Assembly: GCA_018343915.1 (NCBI GenBank)
Contig: JABRWF010000002.1
Coordinates: forward strand, 3,534,001-3,598,000
Length of the DNA: 64,000 nucleotides
Origin: Agroathelia rolfsii
Taxonomy: Eukaryota; Basidiomycota; Agaricomycetes; Amylocorticiales; Amylocorticiaceae
Reading direction: 5' to 3'
This document shows, in pieces, positions 11,905 to 22,570 of the stretch (positions are counted from its first letter, which is position 1; each line of letters begins with the position of its first letter). The notes below the pieces were generated by a model, which was not told the origin of the DNA, made no database searches, and worked only from the letters and a program-made list of their open reading frames with translations. The position numbers were made by a program, and so were the translations under genes.

Positions 11905-13253
11905 GGTGGACCACCAGTGGAATATGGTCGGTTGAAGAGAGCGAACGAGACAGGTGGTCGAGGATGCACAAGACTAATAGGGAAGAAAGAAGAAATGCCT
12001 GCCAGTCGTAACCGCATGTAACCGCATGGAGGCGAGCTCCATTCAACATGGTGAAGCCTCGTGTATCGACACCAGATATCACGATTCTCCCAATTTTCTC
12101 GACCGAAAGATGCTGTTCAATATGAAGAATTCACAGTATAGAGAGACAGGGACAGAGAAGAATGCGACACCCCGTAAATAATCGGAGTGTTACATGTAGC
12201 AGTAATACAATTACACAACCGATGGGACATCACCAAAACACCTAACTTCTAAATCGCAAAAAAATAGTTTGTTGCGTGATGCTTTTGAGTAAATCTGGAG
12301 GCTGAGATCCCCAAGTCAAAAAAAGTTGAACTATCAAACCACCCAAACCACCAGACTCCTGCTTTCTTATCTACATTTTAGGCACTGATATTTGCGGACT
12401 TGAAAATGGAAAGCATTTTTTGTGCCTGTGGTGCCAGTCATTGATTATACTCGTGATTACTATATTCGTCGACCCTAGTTAGCGAGCATTGCTAATCTAC
12501 GATGCTGATGGCCTGTGTGATGTGCTGAAGTCACGGCGCGGCCGCGCCGTGTCCCCCCGCTAAGAATGCATAGCAACAACCACTGGGGCGGACCTGTCAG
12601 TGAACATGGATGTAGATAGGAACTACAACTACAAGAAGTTGCTCGAGATGACTTGTGCCGCTGGTTGGCGTCGCATGCTGCACTCGCGACCGTAAGCCGG
12701 CAGGGTGCTGTGGATCTAGAGGTGATTGCAGCCCTAGAAGGCAACCAGCACAACAAGTCGGGGATTCATGCCGCCAAATCACTCGCGAACCGTGGGGCAC
12801 AGAGGGCACCATCTTGTACTTGTACTAGTATTACTACCTACTACCTGATACCCTCTATAACAGTTACTGGTAGTGGTAGTAGTAAGAAAGAGAGGAACAT
12901 GCACCGAGCCTGGAGTACGTATCTCGATCCCCCTCCGCCTGATGAGCACGGGCCAGGCCAAGCTGGGGTATGATCGCATTTATTTAATTGGTAAACCAAT
13001 TGATGACTTCATCTGTGTCCTAACCACTACCACCGCTGCAAGGTTCCTCGGCACTCTCAGTTAGATAGGAGAGCGTAAGAATTCATCCATTCTCTTTTTA
13101 CTTTTGAACTATCTGTATATTCAACATCCGTCAAGTCACAATAGGCACCCGTCCGCAGCCTCGACAGTGGGCGCACATTCAGTCTATTCGCAAGCCACGT
13201 CTGCGCAGCATCTCGTCCCGCCCGTCCCCCCATTCGCAAACGTTAGACAAGAC
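11905..13253. other. Gene-poor intergenic region
   Basis: About 1.35 kb between divergent GLTP (minus) and tetraspanin (plus) genes. ORFs present have no recognisable motifs. It contains a perfect 20-bp palindrome at 12532-12551. Both promoters must be here. Confidence 0.5.
12532..12551. repeat. Perfect 20-bp GC-only-core palindrome
   Basis: CACGGCGCGGCCGCGCCGTG is identical to its reverse complement. It includes a NotI-type GCGGCCGC core and flanking CGG/CCG halves as bound by fungal Zn2Cys6 dimers. It is far more GC-rich than its surroundings. Confidence 0.8.
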
Positions 13254-14435
13254 ATGTCCAGCACATCCTTGAATGCCTCTCCCAACCACACACCGCTGCT
13301 CTCCAGGAGCAATAGTCCTCCTGCATCACTCAGTATCAACTATTTACCCTCCAAATTTGCTCCCATAGGTCCGAGACGCCGGAAAGGCGGAAAGCTCATC
13401 GATCCGTTAATCCCAAAGCAAGGTGGTGGACGAGAAGCATTCAAATCCAATGAGGCCCGTATGCCGGGAGAGGGCGATGATGACTATGATGGTGTGGATG
13501 TTAGCAAGGGTTTGAAGGGAAGAAAACCGAGATGGAACCGTTTCAAATGGATCCTTTTCTTCTCAAACCTTGTCGTGAGTCTCCTCAAAACCGAGTTCAT
13601 AGATATGGCATGACACCTTACACTGACTTGGGTGGATAACAGTTTACTGCATACTCTCTAGTTGCCTTGATATTCTGCATCATCACCTGGTTTAACGTCT
13701 GGGACCATGCTGACGTCGTTCGGGTCGGCAATCGCACAGAGCTTATCCTGTCCACCGTCGCTGGTGCACTAGGCGTTCTCACGTCTATGGTTGGGTGGGC
13801 AGGCATCTTCCTCAACAACCGTGCCTTCCTCGCCAGTTACACCTTCATGCTATGGATTTGCTTTGCCTTCCTAGTAACGCCGGGCTACCTCACGTACAAA
13901 CAACGCACATTCAACCTCGAGGGCAAAGTCAACTCTCAGTGGTCGCGCGATCTCGGTGCCGAGGGACGTCTCCGGATCCAGAACCAACTCAAGTGCTGTG
14001 GCTATTTCTCTCCTTACATCGAGGCTACCGTCAGTCAGACATGCTATTCTCGTAGCACACTGCCAGGTTGCAAGAAGAACTACCTCACGTTTGAACGACT
14101 CGTGCTTGGCAGGTGGTACCTCGTTGCGTTCTGTCTTGTACCCTTGCACATAGCTATTATGGTTATCGCCCTTCTCTGCTCGAACCATATTACCTACCGC
14201 TTTGGTAAAGGTATGATGCCCCAAGCTTATCGCCTGAACATGAATAGCATGGCTCTTATCATGGAGCAATATGCCAAGTGCGTCACCTATTTTCTTCACT
14301 CGCTCTTTGAGTCCGTCCATTGATCGTCTTCATCCCAGTCAACTGGCAGAACAATACGGAACGGACGTTGCATCCGAGGTCCTCAGCAAATCTCGATCCA
14401 ATATCAATCTGAGCGGCTTCTCTACTCCGCGGTGA
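13254..14435 (+). CDS. Tetraspanin (basidiomycete type)
   Basis: Four-pass membrane protein of the fungal tetraspanin family, which organises membrane domains and cell-wall growth. Seen: a cytosolic N-tail of about 100 residues (Ser/Pro-rich, with GPRRRKGGKLIDPLIPK), TM1 WILFFSNLV/FTAYSLVALIFCI, TM2 ILSTVAGALGVLTSMVGWAG, TM3 SYTFMLWICFAFLVTPGYLT, and a large loop with NQLKCCGYFSPYIEATVSQT (the CCG hallmark), then TCYS and GCKK. TM4 is WYLVAFCLVPLHIAIMVIAL. The tail ends NINLSGFSTPR at 14433-14435. Two introns (about 13574-13640 and 14280-14352). I use the ATG at 13254; the open frame extends upstream but without an ATG. Confidence 0.9.
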
Positions 14436-15027
14436 AATTGATGAGCCCAACGAGATAGCGATAGCCTTAACCCCAGCCGATTTCCTGGTCTCATTAAAAA
14501 AAGACTCGTTTTGATCCATTCTTTTGTAATTTTTCCATTGCTGACTTTTTTCATATACCTACTGTCGTTCGTTTACCCGTTGTTCAGCCCTCTTATCTAA
14601 CAGAGTGACACAGGACTTTGTGTTTGTATTTTTTTTTATTTTTTTATTTTAGCCTTGAGCTTGTTATGTTGTGAATTTAGCTTGATTATCTGTGACTGTT
14701 TACTTGTGTGGAATGCTTTCGTAGGTGTGACATTGCCGTCGTTTTTCTGATTGACACATTTGTTTATTTACTTAGAAACTAAAATGTATCGAAGTTTCTC
14801 AATCAAGAATTCATCGCGCCATTCGAGATCGGAATGAATTGATCGTTTTTGATTTTCCACCATTGAAGCTATGATCATGCACTACTGTCAAGTATTTATC
14901 GTGTTCTAGCACCCACGAATCCGAACCGGCTACTCATCATCGCGGACTATTGACTAGTATGCCGCTCATACCTAAGCGCGTACACATCATACTAGTGTCC
15001 ATCTTCTAAACCAAACGAAGAGCGTGT
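14436..15027. other. Intergenic between convergent genes
   Basis: About 590 bp of 3' flanking sequence of the tetraspanin and acetylesterase genes, with T-rich runs near 14628-14650. No coding signal seen. Confidence 0.5.
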
Positions 15028-16288
15028 TTACAGACAGCCGTCTATAATGAGAGAAAAGAAGATAACGTCAGACGAAAAGAGCTGTGCACCACTTCCCAGG
15101 ACAAGAGCAAATGTAGTTAGAATGAGAAGTAAACAAACTTACTGGGCACATCATTTCCTGCAGTGTTGACGTATGACTTCAAGCTGCTTGATCCGCAGAG
15201 CAAGCCTCGGACAAAGGCCTCCGCGACAACGTTGGCGCCCGTGGGCGACGTGTGCGTGTGGTCGATGGGGTAGTAGGTGTCCACGGTTGTTTCGCCGATG
15301 GCGTTGTATGCCTGCACGACGTAGTCGTAGTGGTCGACGTATGTGACGCCCGTGGTAGAGGCGACGTCTTGTGCGTATCCCACGAATCGGGATCCATCGC
15401 CAATGGTCAATGGCCAGATGTTGTCAGGTGTCTGCAAGGGGAAGGAACATGTCATGATGGCATTAGAATGATTAGCATAAGTGATGAGATAAACAAAAGT
15501 GGGTATGTTTTTCCGTTTTCCGTACCTGCGCAGAAACAATTGGGATGGCGCCTTTGGACTGGAGGGCCGTCACGGCATTTTGAACTGCGGATGTACATGC
15601 ATCAGCCGCGAAGCAAGGTTTCAGGCTTTTTGACGCCTCCTAATACACAACAAGTGCGGAGGCGAGGAAGAGAGGTTCAATGAAGACTCACTGTAATAGA
15701 CATATGTATGGATCACATCGGTTGTCCCACTAACAGAAGCAATTGGAATTTATATTCATCACAATCCATGGTTTTGATTAGTAAAAATTGAATGAACGCA
15801 TCAGCATTGAAGGCGGAATGGAAATACCCACTTGGATTCAGTGACGGTAGCGATACTGGAGTATGCAGAGCCGTATGCATCCTCCCTCCCGTTATCTATA
15901 GCCCCCGACTCGCCGTCATTGTGCCCGAATTCGATAATCACGTAATCGCCTTTCTGGACTGTGTTGATGATGTTTTGGAAGAGGCCCTTATAGGTATAGC
16001 TCCGAGCGCTCGTGCCAGCTAGAGCTTCGTTCACCACATCAATGGTGAGATATTGCCCCAGATACTCTGCCCAGCCTAAAAACCGGGTCAAATTTAGCCC
16101 ACGGGTTACTCGGTGCCGAAAGGGCTTAAAGGGTGACAGCAGTAAGTCAAGGACATGCCTTGTGTTCCGTTACCACCGCCGCCTAAGGCCATGGTAGAAT
16201 CGCCGGCCGTGTAGACCGTCGTCGCGGAGGCATATTGGGTGAGCGTAAGGGCAGATGCTAACACGGGGAATGCAAGTTTGGACAGCAT
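15028..16288 (-). CDS. Secreted rhamnogalacturonan acetylesterase (CE12, SGNH hydrolase)
   Basis: Removes acetyl groups from the rhamnogalacturonan backbone of pectin, outside the cell. Seen: signal peptide MLSKLAFPVLASALTLTQYA then TTVYTAGDSTMALGGGG (block I, nucleophile Ser in GDST), WAEYLGQYL, VVNEALAGTSARSY (block II Gly region), DYVIIEFGHNDGES (block III Asn), TPDNIWP and DHTHTSPTGANVVAEAFVRG (catalytic Asp/His, block V). The final exon is short: splicing at 15137 (CCCA/gtaagt) gives an end VPNGCL with TAA at 15028-15030; reading through gives a longer tail that looks wrong for the family. About six introns. A TATA element lies about 95 bp upstream. It shares its substrate (pectin) with the GH28 gene at 60 kb. 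Confidence 0.9.
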
Positions 16289-16378
16289 CTTCCTTCCTCT
16301 CCGGATTGATTGCAGAAGAAAAATTATCGGAAAATCCTTAACCGACAGGTGTTTGTGAGTTATCTCTTGCATCCACCC

Positions 16379-16392
16379 TTTATATATATATT
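16379..16392 (-). promoter_or_regulatory. TATA box of the rhamnogalacturonan acetylesterase gene
   Basis: On the minus strand AATATATATATAAAGG lies about 95 bp before the ATG, the usual spacing for a fungal TATA element and a common feature of highly inducible secreted enzymes. Confidence 0.55.
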
Positions 16393-18804
16393 CCACAGTG
16401 ACACATCTTAATCCCACTTCATTTCATGGACTATCATCGCTAGCAAATTCGACGACATTTCAATATTCTGAGCGAGAATAGACCGTGGTCAGGCGGGAGG
16501 AGGTTACCATATAACGAATACATCCGAATCATTGTAACCCGTATCATTTGTGCGAAGGAGTAAAGGTTTCCGGACATACGCAGGTATGAATCCCGTCATG
16601 AGGCCCAAATGTGGGATACAAGAGCGGCCCGCTTTGTTCCACTAGTGCTACGGCCACGATACTCCATGGCGTCATGCGTGCTGCATATGCCATTTGAGTT
16701 CAGTTTTGGACGTGGCGTGAAGGCCCGAGCACTATAAAAAGCGACAAGAAGGGATGTCATGAGATCAAAACGCATTCGGTGCTATCAGCGGGCTTAGGCA
16801 TGTGACCATCGATTTGAGCTGGTTTCCAAGGGGTTCCGGCGGCGAGCGTTTTGCTGTGCGATGGATATCGGAATCTTAAGAAGGGTACAAAAAGGGCCCT
16901 GGAAGGGTAGTGACTTGACCCCGAGAGAGAAAAAAAAACATAAGCCGTCAATCATGGGAACAGTCCAATAGGGGACGAAAATCCGCAAGGTTCTCCCTTA
17001 TCATGATCATGAGTTACATTGTTCTGATGTCGCAAACATACCGGACAATTTTCCCATGTCCGGTTTGAGCGCAAGAATACACATGTGGAAAACGTGCCTC
17101 CATTGGCACCACCGGGCTTGTCGGTCAGAAGAACATGTAAGACGACGGGTTCTCTCCTGATCCACGCCAACAATCGCAAACACCGTGTTATGTATTTGTG
17201 GGCCGTACAAACGTCCTCGAGCCTTGTGGTGGAAGCAAGGAGTGATGGCAGGACACGCATCTAGTGGCTGGAAGGTTTGCATAATTATTCATGTAGCACC
17301 TGCCAGCGGGCGGGCGCGGTCTGTATTTTGGGGTTTTATATGCACTGGCCACAATTTGCTACTCGAACGGCCGTCGGCGGGTAGCACGCTGCAAGTACAC
17401 TTCTGACTCATAAACGATTATATTACGTGTCTATGTTGAAAATAACTGCACAAGCATATAGAGCCAGGTTTTGACAGAAGCCAGAATAGTATGAACGGTG
17501 AGAGAGTTAAAAGTTGAAGGACATGGGGATGTAAAACGAGCTGTGTAAGTGTTTAGTCATCCTCGATTATGTGATGGCACAGAAGACGCGTCTCGGTAGA
17601 ATGAAGGAAAAAGCTTGCCCACTCTGGAACCGTGCTATGTATTGGCGCTTAGAATTGGGATCTCTTGAAAATAAACAATTTACATAGGCGATCAGATGCG
17701 CTGCCAATGCGACTAAACATGCTGTGGTTGGCGCTGGGATCCATATTCTGGCTTGGGCAACACGGCCTACTAGTACGTGATAAAACGGGAATAATGCCCC
17801 TGATTAGTCTCAGAGAAACAAGATGTACCGGGGGTATTCATTACTGAGAAGAAAAAGAAGGCCGATGGGGATCTAAAGGAAAAACAAAAACAAAAACAAA
17901 AAAACAAAAAAAAAAACGAAAGGTAAGCCCACAAACTTTGAGGGTGAGAGAGGGCATATGGACTCCTAGACGACCGGGTCAGATGAATGTCGCGCAGGCT
18001 CCATGCCTTCCTTACGGTGATGGCCGCCGCGCGTCTTTTTTTGTCCGAAGCGTATACCATGTAGCCTCAATGATATGTCGACATTGAATGATCAAAATAG
18101 ATCCTTGGAGAGCCAATTGACCTCCTGGCGCTATTTAGTGTTCAGCTAGACGCAAGAGTTTTTTTTTCCCCATATGTCGAAGCATGCAAACATGACGAAT
18201 GTGTACAACTGTGGATCCTATAGAGAAATGGGACGATAGTAAACAAAAGGCAAATAAATGATGACCAATGGGGCCGTGACTTGCCGTCGGCCATCTCCGA
18301 CTCGCCACAACGATAGTGGCCGCCAAGAACGGCGTGACTTTCGGACGGAAACAATATCTAGTTTTGGTTGTTCAATCATCGATAAATTTCTTTTCTCTGT
18401 CTGTCTGGTAGATATGGTTCACCTCATCCACCACGTCATCGGAATCATACCATAGATTTAGGTATCAAACATCGAATCATCTGCGACAGATGGGACCCAC
18501 ATTGGTCATCTTCATTTGCACACCATCATCAACAATCCCTGATTGGTACATGGACCAACAACAAGTTCGGATTTATCCTGTCTGACGACTGCCACGATGC
18601 CAAAAATAGACTGAATTGTGATCGAACTTGGCAGAACAGCTGGTGCAGTCCCAAATGAGGCAGGTTCAGCCTGTCACCAAGGCGTGACTGGGTTACACTT
18701 GGTACAAACCCTCGGCCACAAGTACGAGTGCCTGGGAAGCGCGCAGGAAACATATATGTACCAGCCTCAACCATGGGCTGAGTGATAGGCTGTACACCCT
18801 CCGT
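16393..18804. other. 2.4 kb stretch without a recognisable gene
   Basis: Several ORFs of 60-110 codons exist on both strands, but none has family motifs or a consistent exon chain. It holds the promoter of the acetylesterase gene and an A-rich tract near 17877-17921. I cannot exclude an RNA gene or a fast-evolving short gene. Confidence 0.45.
17877..17921. repeat. A-rich (A4-5C)n low-complexity tract
   Basis: Repeated AAAAAC units pass into longer A runs. Simple low-complexity sequence with no coding meaning. Confidence 0.8.
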
Positions 18805-20170
18805 ATGCCGTTCTCCCACATGAATCCACTTACCATGTAAGTTTGCCTGTCCCTCGAGCTCAGGCAGTGTCTAGCAGCATGGCCATAACGATCACTACCG
18901 TATTTCCAGTCCTTCCCTTGAGAGAAACCAGCAATGGAAAGATGAAGATGAGGAAGACGCCTACGAAGATGAAGATGATGAAGACAGTGGACGTACGAGC
19001 TCGACCAACAGCGACCGCTCTCCATCGTACTCTTTTACAAAAGTTACCTGGCCGCAGCAGCCACCGCCGCCTTCTACAGCCACTAGGTGGGTAAATGTTG
19101 GGAGATTTGTCCATCAAAAAGAAATAATGGCTAAAACCTCGAATAGCTTTTCTAGAACGTCTCCCGATGCGTCGTTCTCACCAGGTTCGGCTGCTGCAGT
19201 CGCATCACTGCCACCAGATGTCGTGCCCTTGCGTCGGCGTCGTGCCAAGAGAAGCGAGATGGAACGTTACGCCTCTTTACGAGCGGATCCATACGCGGCC
19301 GAGGTCGAGCCTTATCGCATACTCTGTTCCGGTTGCGGAAAATGGATACGTCTGAGGCCCAATTCAACCTATTGCAGCATCCCTTGGGATGCGCATAGAA
19401 AGAGCTGCCTTCTGAAGACCATGTGAGTCGAGACCCGAGATATCTGTCACATCACAGGAAAATTTTCCGCTCCATACTAACTGACTGCCCTCCACGAAAG
19501 GACACGAATGGACAGTGGTCTCTCCACCAGAGATGCAAAGTTAAAGATGGACCAACTGGTCAGGAAATTCGACATCGAGCGTATTCTATGCGCTATGTGC
19601 GATCGCTGGATCCCCGTATCCCCCACGGATCACAACGTTGCGCTGGCCACCTGGGAAACACACAAATCGAGTTGCCAAATTGAGCATGTCAGGAATGGGG
19701 CCAAGAACATCACCCCGTCTCTGACGTCGACAACATTAACGGCACCCTCTGCGTTTGCCGGGGGATCGGATCTAAGCACGATGGAGCCACTATCCTACAT
19801 TTCCGCGCCCGGGCCTCCCTCGATGTCGGGTTCTTCCGCTCGAACTGCGGCGGCGCAAGCACGATACGATGCACTAGCGGCAGATCCACTCATCTTGGTC
19901 ATTGAACCCTCCCAAGTCCTCTGCAAGCAGTGCGGTAAGTGGGTTGCCTTGCGTAAGGACAGCAGTTATTGCTGGTACCCATGGGAGGCACATCGTAGCA
20001 AGTGCAGGCCGACTTCGCCCTCAGGCAACACTTCGACGATAGTTGATAGGCACGAGCCAGGCGGCGTGGGCTCCCCCATGCTTGTGTCCAGTTCGGCCCT
20101 ACCCTCGGCATCCACGACAAAGACGCAAAAAATGGACAGGCGGATGAGCATCGACTCGCTACTCACATAA
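18805..20170 (+). CDS. Protein with three Cys/Cys/Trp/Trp/His/Cys repeats (putative zinc-binding)
   Basis: I do not recognise a named family. Spliced N-terminus: MPFSHMNPLT then PSLERNQQWKDEDEEDAYED (acidic), a Pro-rich stretch, then LPPDVVPLRRRRAKRSEMER (basic). Three related units follow: CSGCGKWIRL...PWDAHRKSC (about 19326-19410), CAMCDRWIPV...TWETHKSSC (about 19589-19675) and CKQCGKWVAL...PWEAHRSKC (about 19921-20007). The shared pattern is C-x2-C-x2-W-x13/14-W-x2-H-x3-C, which supplies three Cys and one His, enough to bind one zinc per unit. Units 1 and 3 are preceded by RY-x-L-x-ADP...EP. The C-terminus is Ser-rich and ends DRRMSIDSLLT. Three introns, the first splitting MNPLT. A nuclear role is possible from the acidic and basic regions but is inference. 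Confidence 0.7.
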
Positions 20171-21366
20171 ATGATGGGAGACAAAATAAAGAACGGCCAC
20201 GCTCACCTAACTAGTACTTCCTGCTAACCCTTTCTGTCACAAACGTCATGAACGCCCGAATGACGGACGTCCGGAAGCTTAGTCCCCTGTCCATGGACAG
20301 ATAGATAGCGCGTCCATACCTCGATCATGTGGCAAGGCTCCATCATCATTCGCATATGTACACCAACATGGACTGAATTACGACGAGCCATGATGCACGC
20401 AGCGTGCGAGACATGAGATTACCTGCAGGATCTGTCGGCGGAGGAAGGAATTCTATCACATCAGTCATTTTCATTTCTCTCTTTTTAAGGTTTTCTTACA
20501 GTGCCTCGTCAATTAATAATCCTCATTTTGGAACGACCATTACTTTTGAGGGGTATTTTCGTTTTATGAAACCATCAATCATGTGGCTAGTCAGTATCCT
20601 TCAACTCGATTCATTAATTCTTGAGAAGTGGCGAAGATGAACTTGAAGGCTTGGAATTTATCGTGTTGATCAATACTGTATGAAGTGGCAGGCCTGGCCT
20701 GTAAGCGCTTACGCTAGTCGCAATGACATATCTGTGATATCTAAGAACTCTAAATATCCACTTAGTTAGGTCATCTCATTACCATGCACAGTCAGCACTT
20801 ACTGTATGTATGCAAAACACGCGCTTTGATTTACCCGCCTTCTCTTCTTCGAGTTTTTCCTTGACCCAGTCCAATCCCATCTGGTATAGATAGGCGCCAA
20901 AGTATCGGTTGGTGATTGATAGGTGAATCGTGCAGAGATAATCAGCCCAATCCATAGTCTGTCATAGCCTATTTACCATTAGAACCTATTGACAACCATG
21001 GGGCTCGTTGACATGCGCATCTTAGATTATGATACATTCGGGGCGGGTGCTATCACTTTGAGAACTGAGACCAACCTTGGAATTATTGTATAGCAAGTCC
21101 TTGTAAGTTGAAGTAATATACATAGAGGGAAGCCACACAGACATGATATTAAATTGACCTCCTGGCGTGACGGGACCGAAGCTGGGGGGATTGATAGGAA
21201 ACAAGGCTGAAAACATGAGGGGAGACGGGATCGTGCAGTAGAAGAGCCATCCTTTGACGAATCCACGGCTCGGAATTGTAGACAGCAGCACGGATCTGTC
21301 ATTGTCTAGAGCAACTCAATTGTAATCACTGTCCTCATATCATCGAGCCTGCTTCTGTCTGTCACG
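20171..21366. other. Intergenic with an unresolved coding-like stretch
   Basis: About 1.2 kb. The left half shows nothing clear. On the minus strand, two open segments (about 21050-21320 and 20800-20960) read like exons: FYCTIPSPLMFSALFPINPP and DWADYLCTIHLSITNRYFGA, with plausible splice sites between them. No start or stop could be assigned, and upstream exons would have to overlap the bHLH gene. It could be a gene relic. Confidence 0.4.
20800..21320 (-). pseudogene. Possible remnant of a protein-coding gene (two coding-like segments)
   Basis: Segment 1 reads VALDNDRSVLLSTIPSRGF, then VKGWLFYCTIPSPLMFSALF, PINPPSFGPVTPGGQFNIMS and VWLPSMYITSTYKDLLYNNS. A GT at 21072 and an AG near 20965 would join it to TMDWADYLCTIHLSITNRYF, then GAYLYQMGLDWVKEKLEEEK. 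Composition is protein-like and not repetitive. I could not recognise the family or find a beginning: segment 1 starts at a splice-acceptor-like CTCTAG 40 bp from the stop of the bHLH gene. So it is either a truncated relic or the 3' part of an unusual transcript. Confidence 0.3.
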
Positions 21367-22331
21367 TCATCCGGGCGACAATAGTTTCTCCCTAGCAGCA
21401 ATCTCCTCTTTTAGGGCGTCTCTCCCTTCCTCCAGCCATTTTATGTATTCAAGAGCCCTGGACAGGACGCCACTCTTTCCTTTAGTCCCCGGGCCGCTGT
21501 TACCCTGCTCTTCTTTACCCCGTTTGTTGCTGGCACGACTACCATTCCGACCACTGCCTTTAGGTCGACCTCTTGTTGGCATACCAAGACTGGGATCCTG
21601 ACCAACGGGAGCAAGGAGAGCTAGTAGCTGTGCATATCCTTCTCTGATTGTGTTTCTGCGTTTTTGCTCAGAGAGAATGTGGTTAAGCCGTTTCTATATT
21701 TGCATAGCGTGAGAACACACTTGCTCTAATTGGGTGCGAAGAAAAAAAAACTTGCGTTGCTACCCGAAGATGTGCCGTTGGAGATAGAAGCCTTTCTGGA
21801 CGACACCACCGGTGAATATCGCTCGTCTTTGGCTTTGGGGGGAGTCGGTGTCTGTGTCTGCGTCTGTGTCTGAGTGTGTGGCGTTGTTATTGAAGCAGGG
21901 TCCCCCTCGGGAGGCTCGTGATCGTTCGATGATGTGGACCCGCCGGCGGATGGCGATATATGCAGATCGCGATGGGTCTCGTTGGCCGCCGGTGGGTACG
22001 AGGGATATGAGGAATATGCCAGGGTTTGCAAGTATGTGCTGTCCATGCCTGCTGTTCAGTACCCGAATGAGGCTTTGCTGTGTGTATGCTGCATATATTA
22101 GGCTACGTCACCTTCCCATGATACATCAAAGCTCATATCTACATCATCAAGAAAGTTGAATATATTCGTAGCCTCCTCTTCTGTCAGGAGTTCTGTATTG
22201 GATGGAGGAAGCATGCTCCTTGATTGGGTGGGTGAGAATAGTGCTGCTGAGGAAGGTATCATGCTACTAGACGGGCTAGGATGTATAGACGGGTCAAAAT
22301 CAAATTGGAAATCATGCCGGCTTCGTGCCAT
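21367..22331 (-). CDS. bHLH transcription factor, Ino4-like, with an extended loop
   Basis: Nuclear DNA-binding protein. Seen: N-terminus MARSRHDFQFDFDPSIHPSP, an acidic patch NIFNFLDDVDMSFDVSWE, a TQ-repeat (HTQTQTQTQTPTPP), then the bHLH: basic region and helix 1 KRLNHILSEQKRRNTIREGY AQLLALLAPV, and helix 2 KSGVLSRALEYIKWLEEGRD. LNHILSEQKRR is the His-Glu-Arg pattern that contacts an E-box, as in yeast Ino4. The loop is about 45 residues and contains PTRGRPKGSGRNG, which looks like an AT-hook core (GRP flanked by basic residues). The protein stops 18 residues after helix 2 at SPG, so no separate C-terminal domain exists. Two introns (about 22046-22120 and 21660-21735). Confidence 0.82.
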
Positions 22332-22570
22332 GACGAGTGTGGATCGGTTGTAAGTGGAAATGCAAGTGAAAGGGTTAAGGAGAGGGTGTGTCCAAGTTTA
22401 AGTTGTCTGATCTCTTGAATGCCACCATGCGGGGGTGCCAGATGGCGGCGAAAAATGGCAGCTGCGCCCGGCAGTCGGTAACATTAGCTTCCGGAGGGGC
22501 TCATCGATGGTCGGAAGCAATTGAATAATTACTAAAAAGTATTTTCCAAGTCCCGGTCAAGTCACGATTC

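Noticed and set aside
12475..12812. Minus-strand ORFs of 71 and 93 codons
   Set aside because: No motifs, and the frames overlap each other; probably open by chance in a GC-richer patch.
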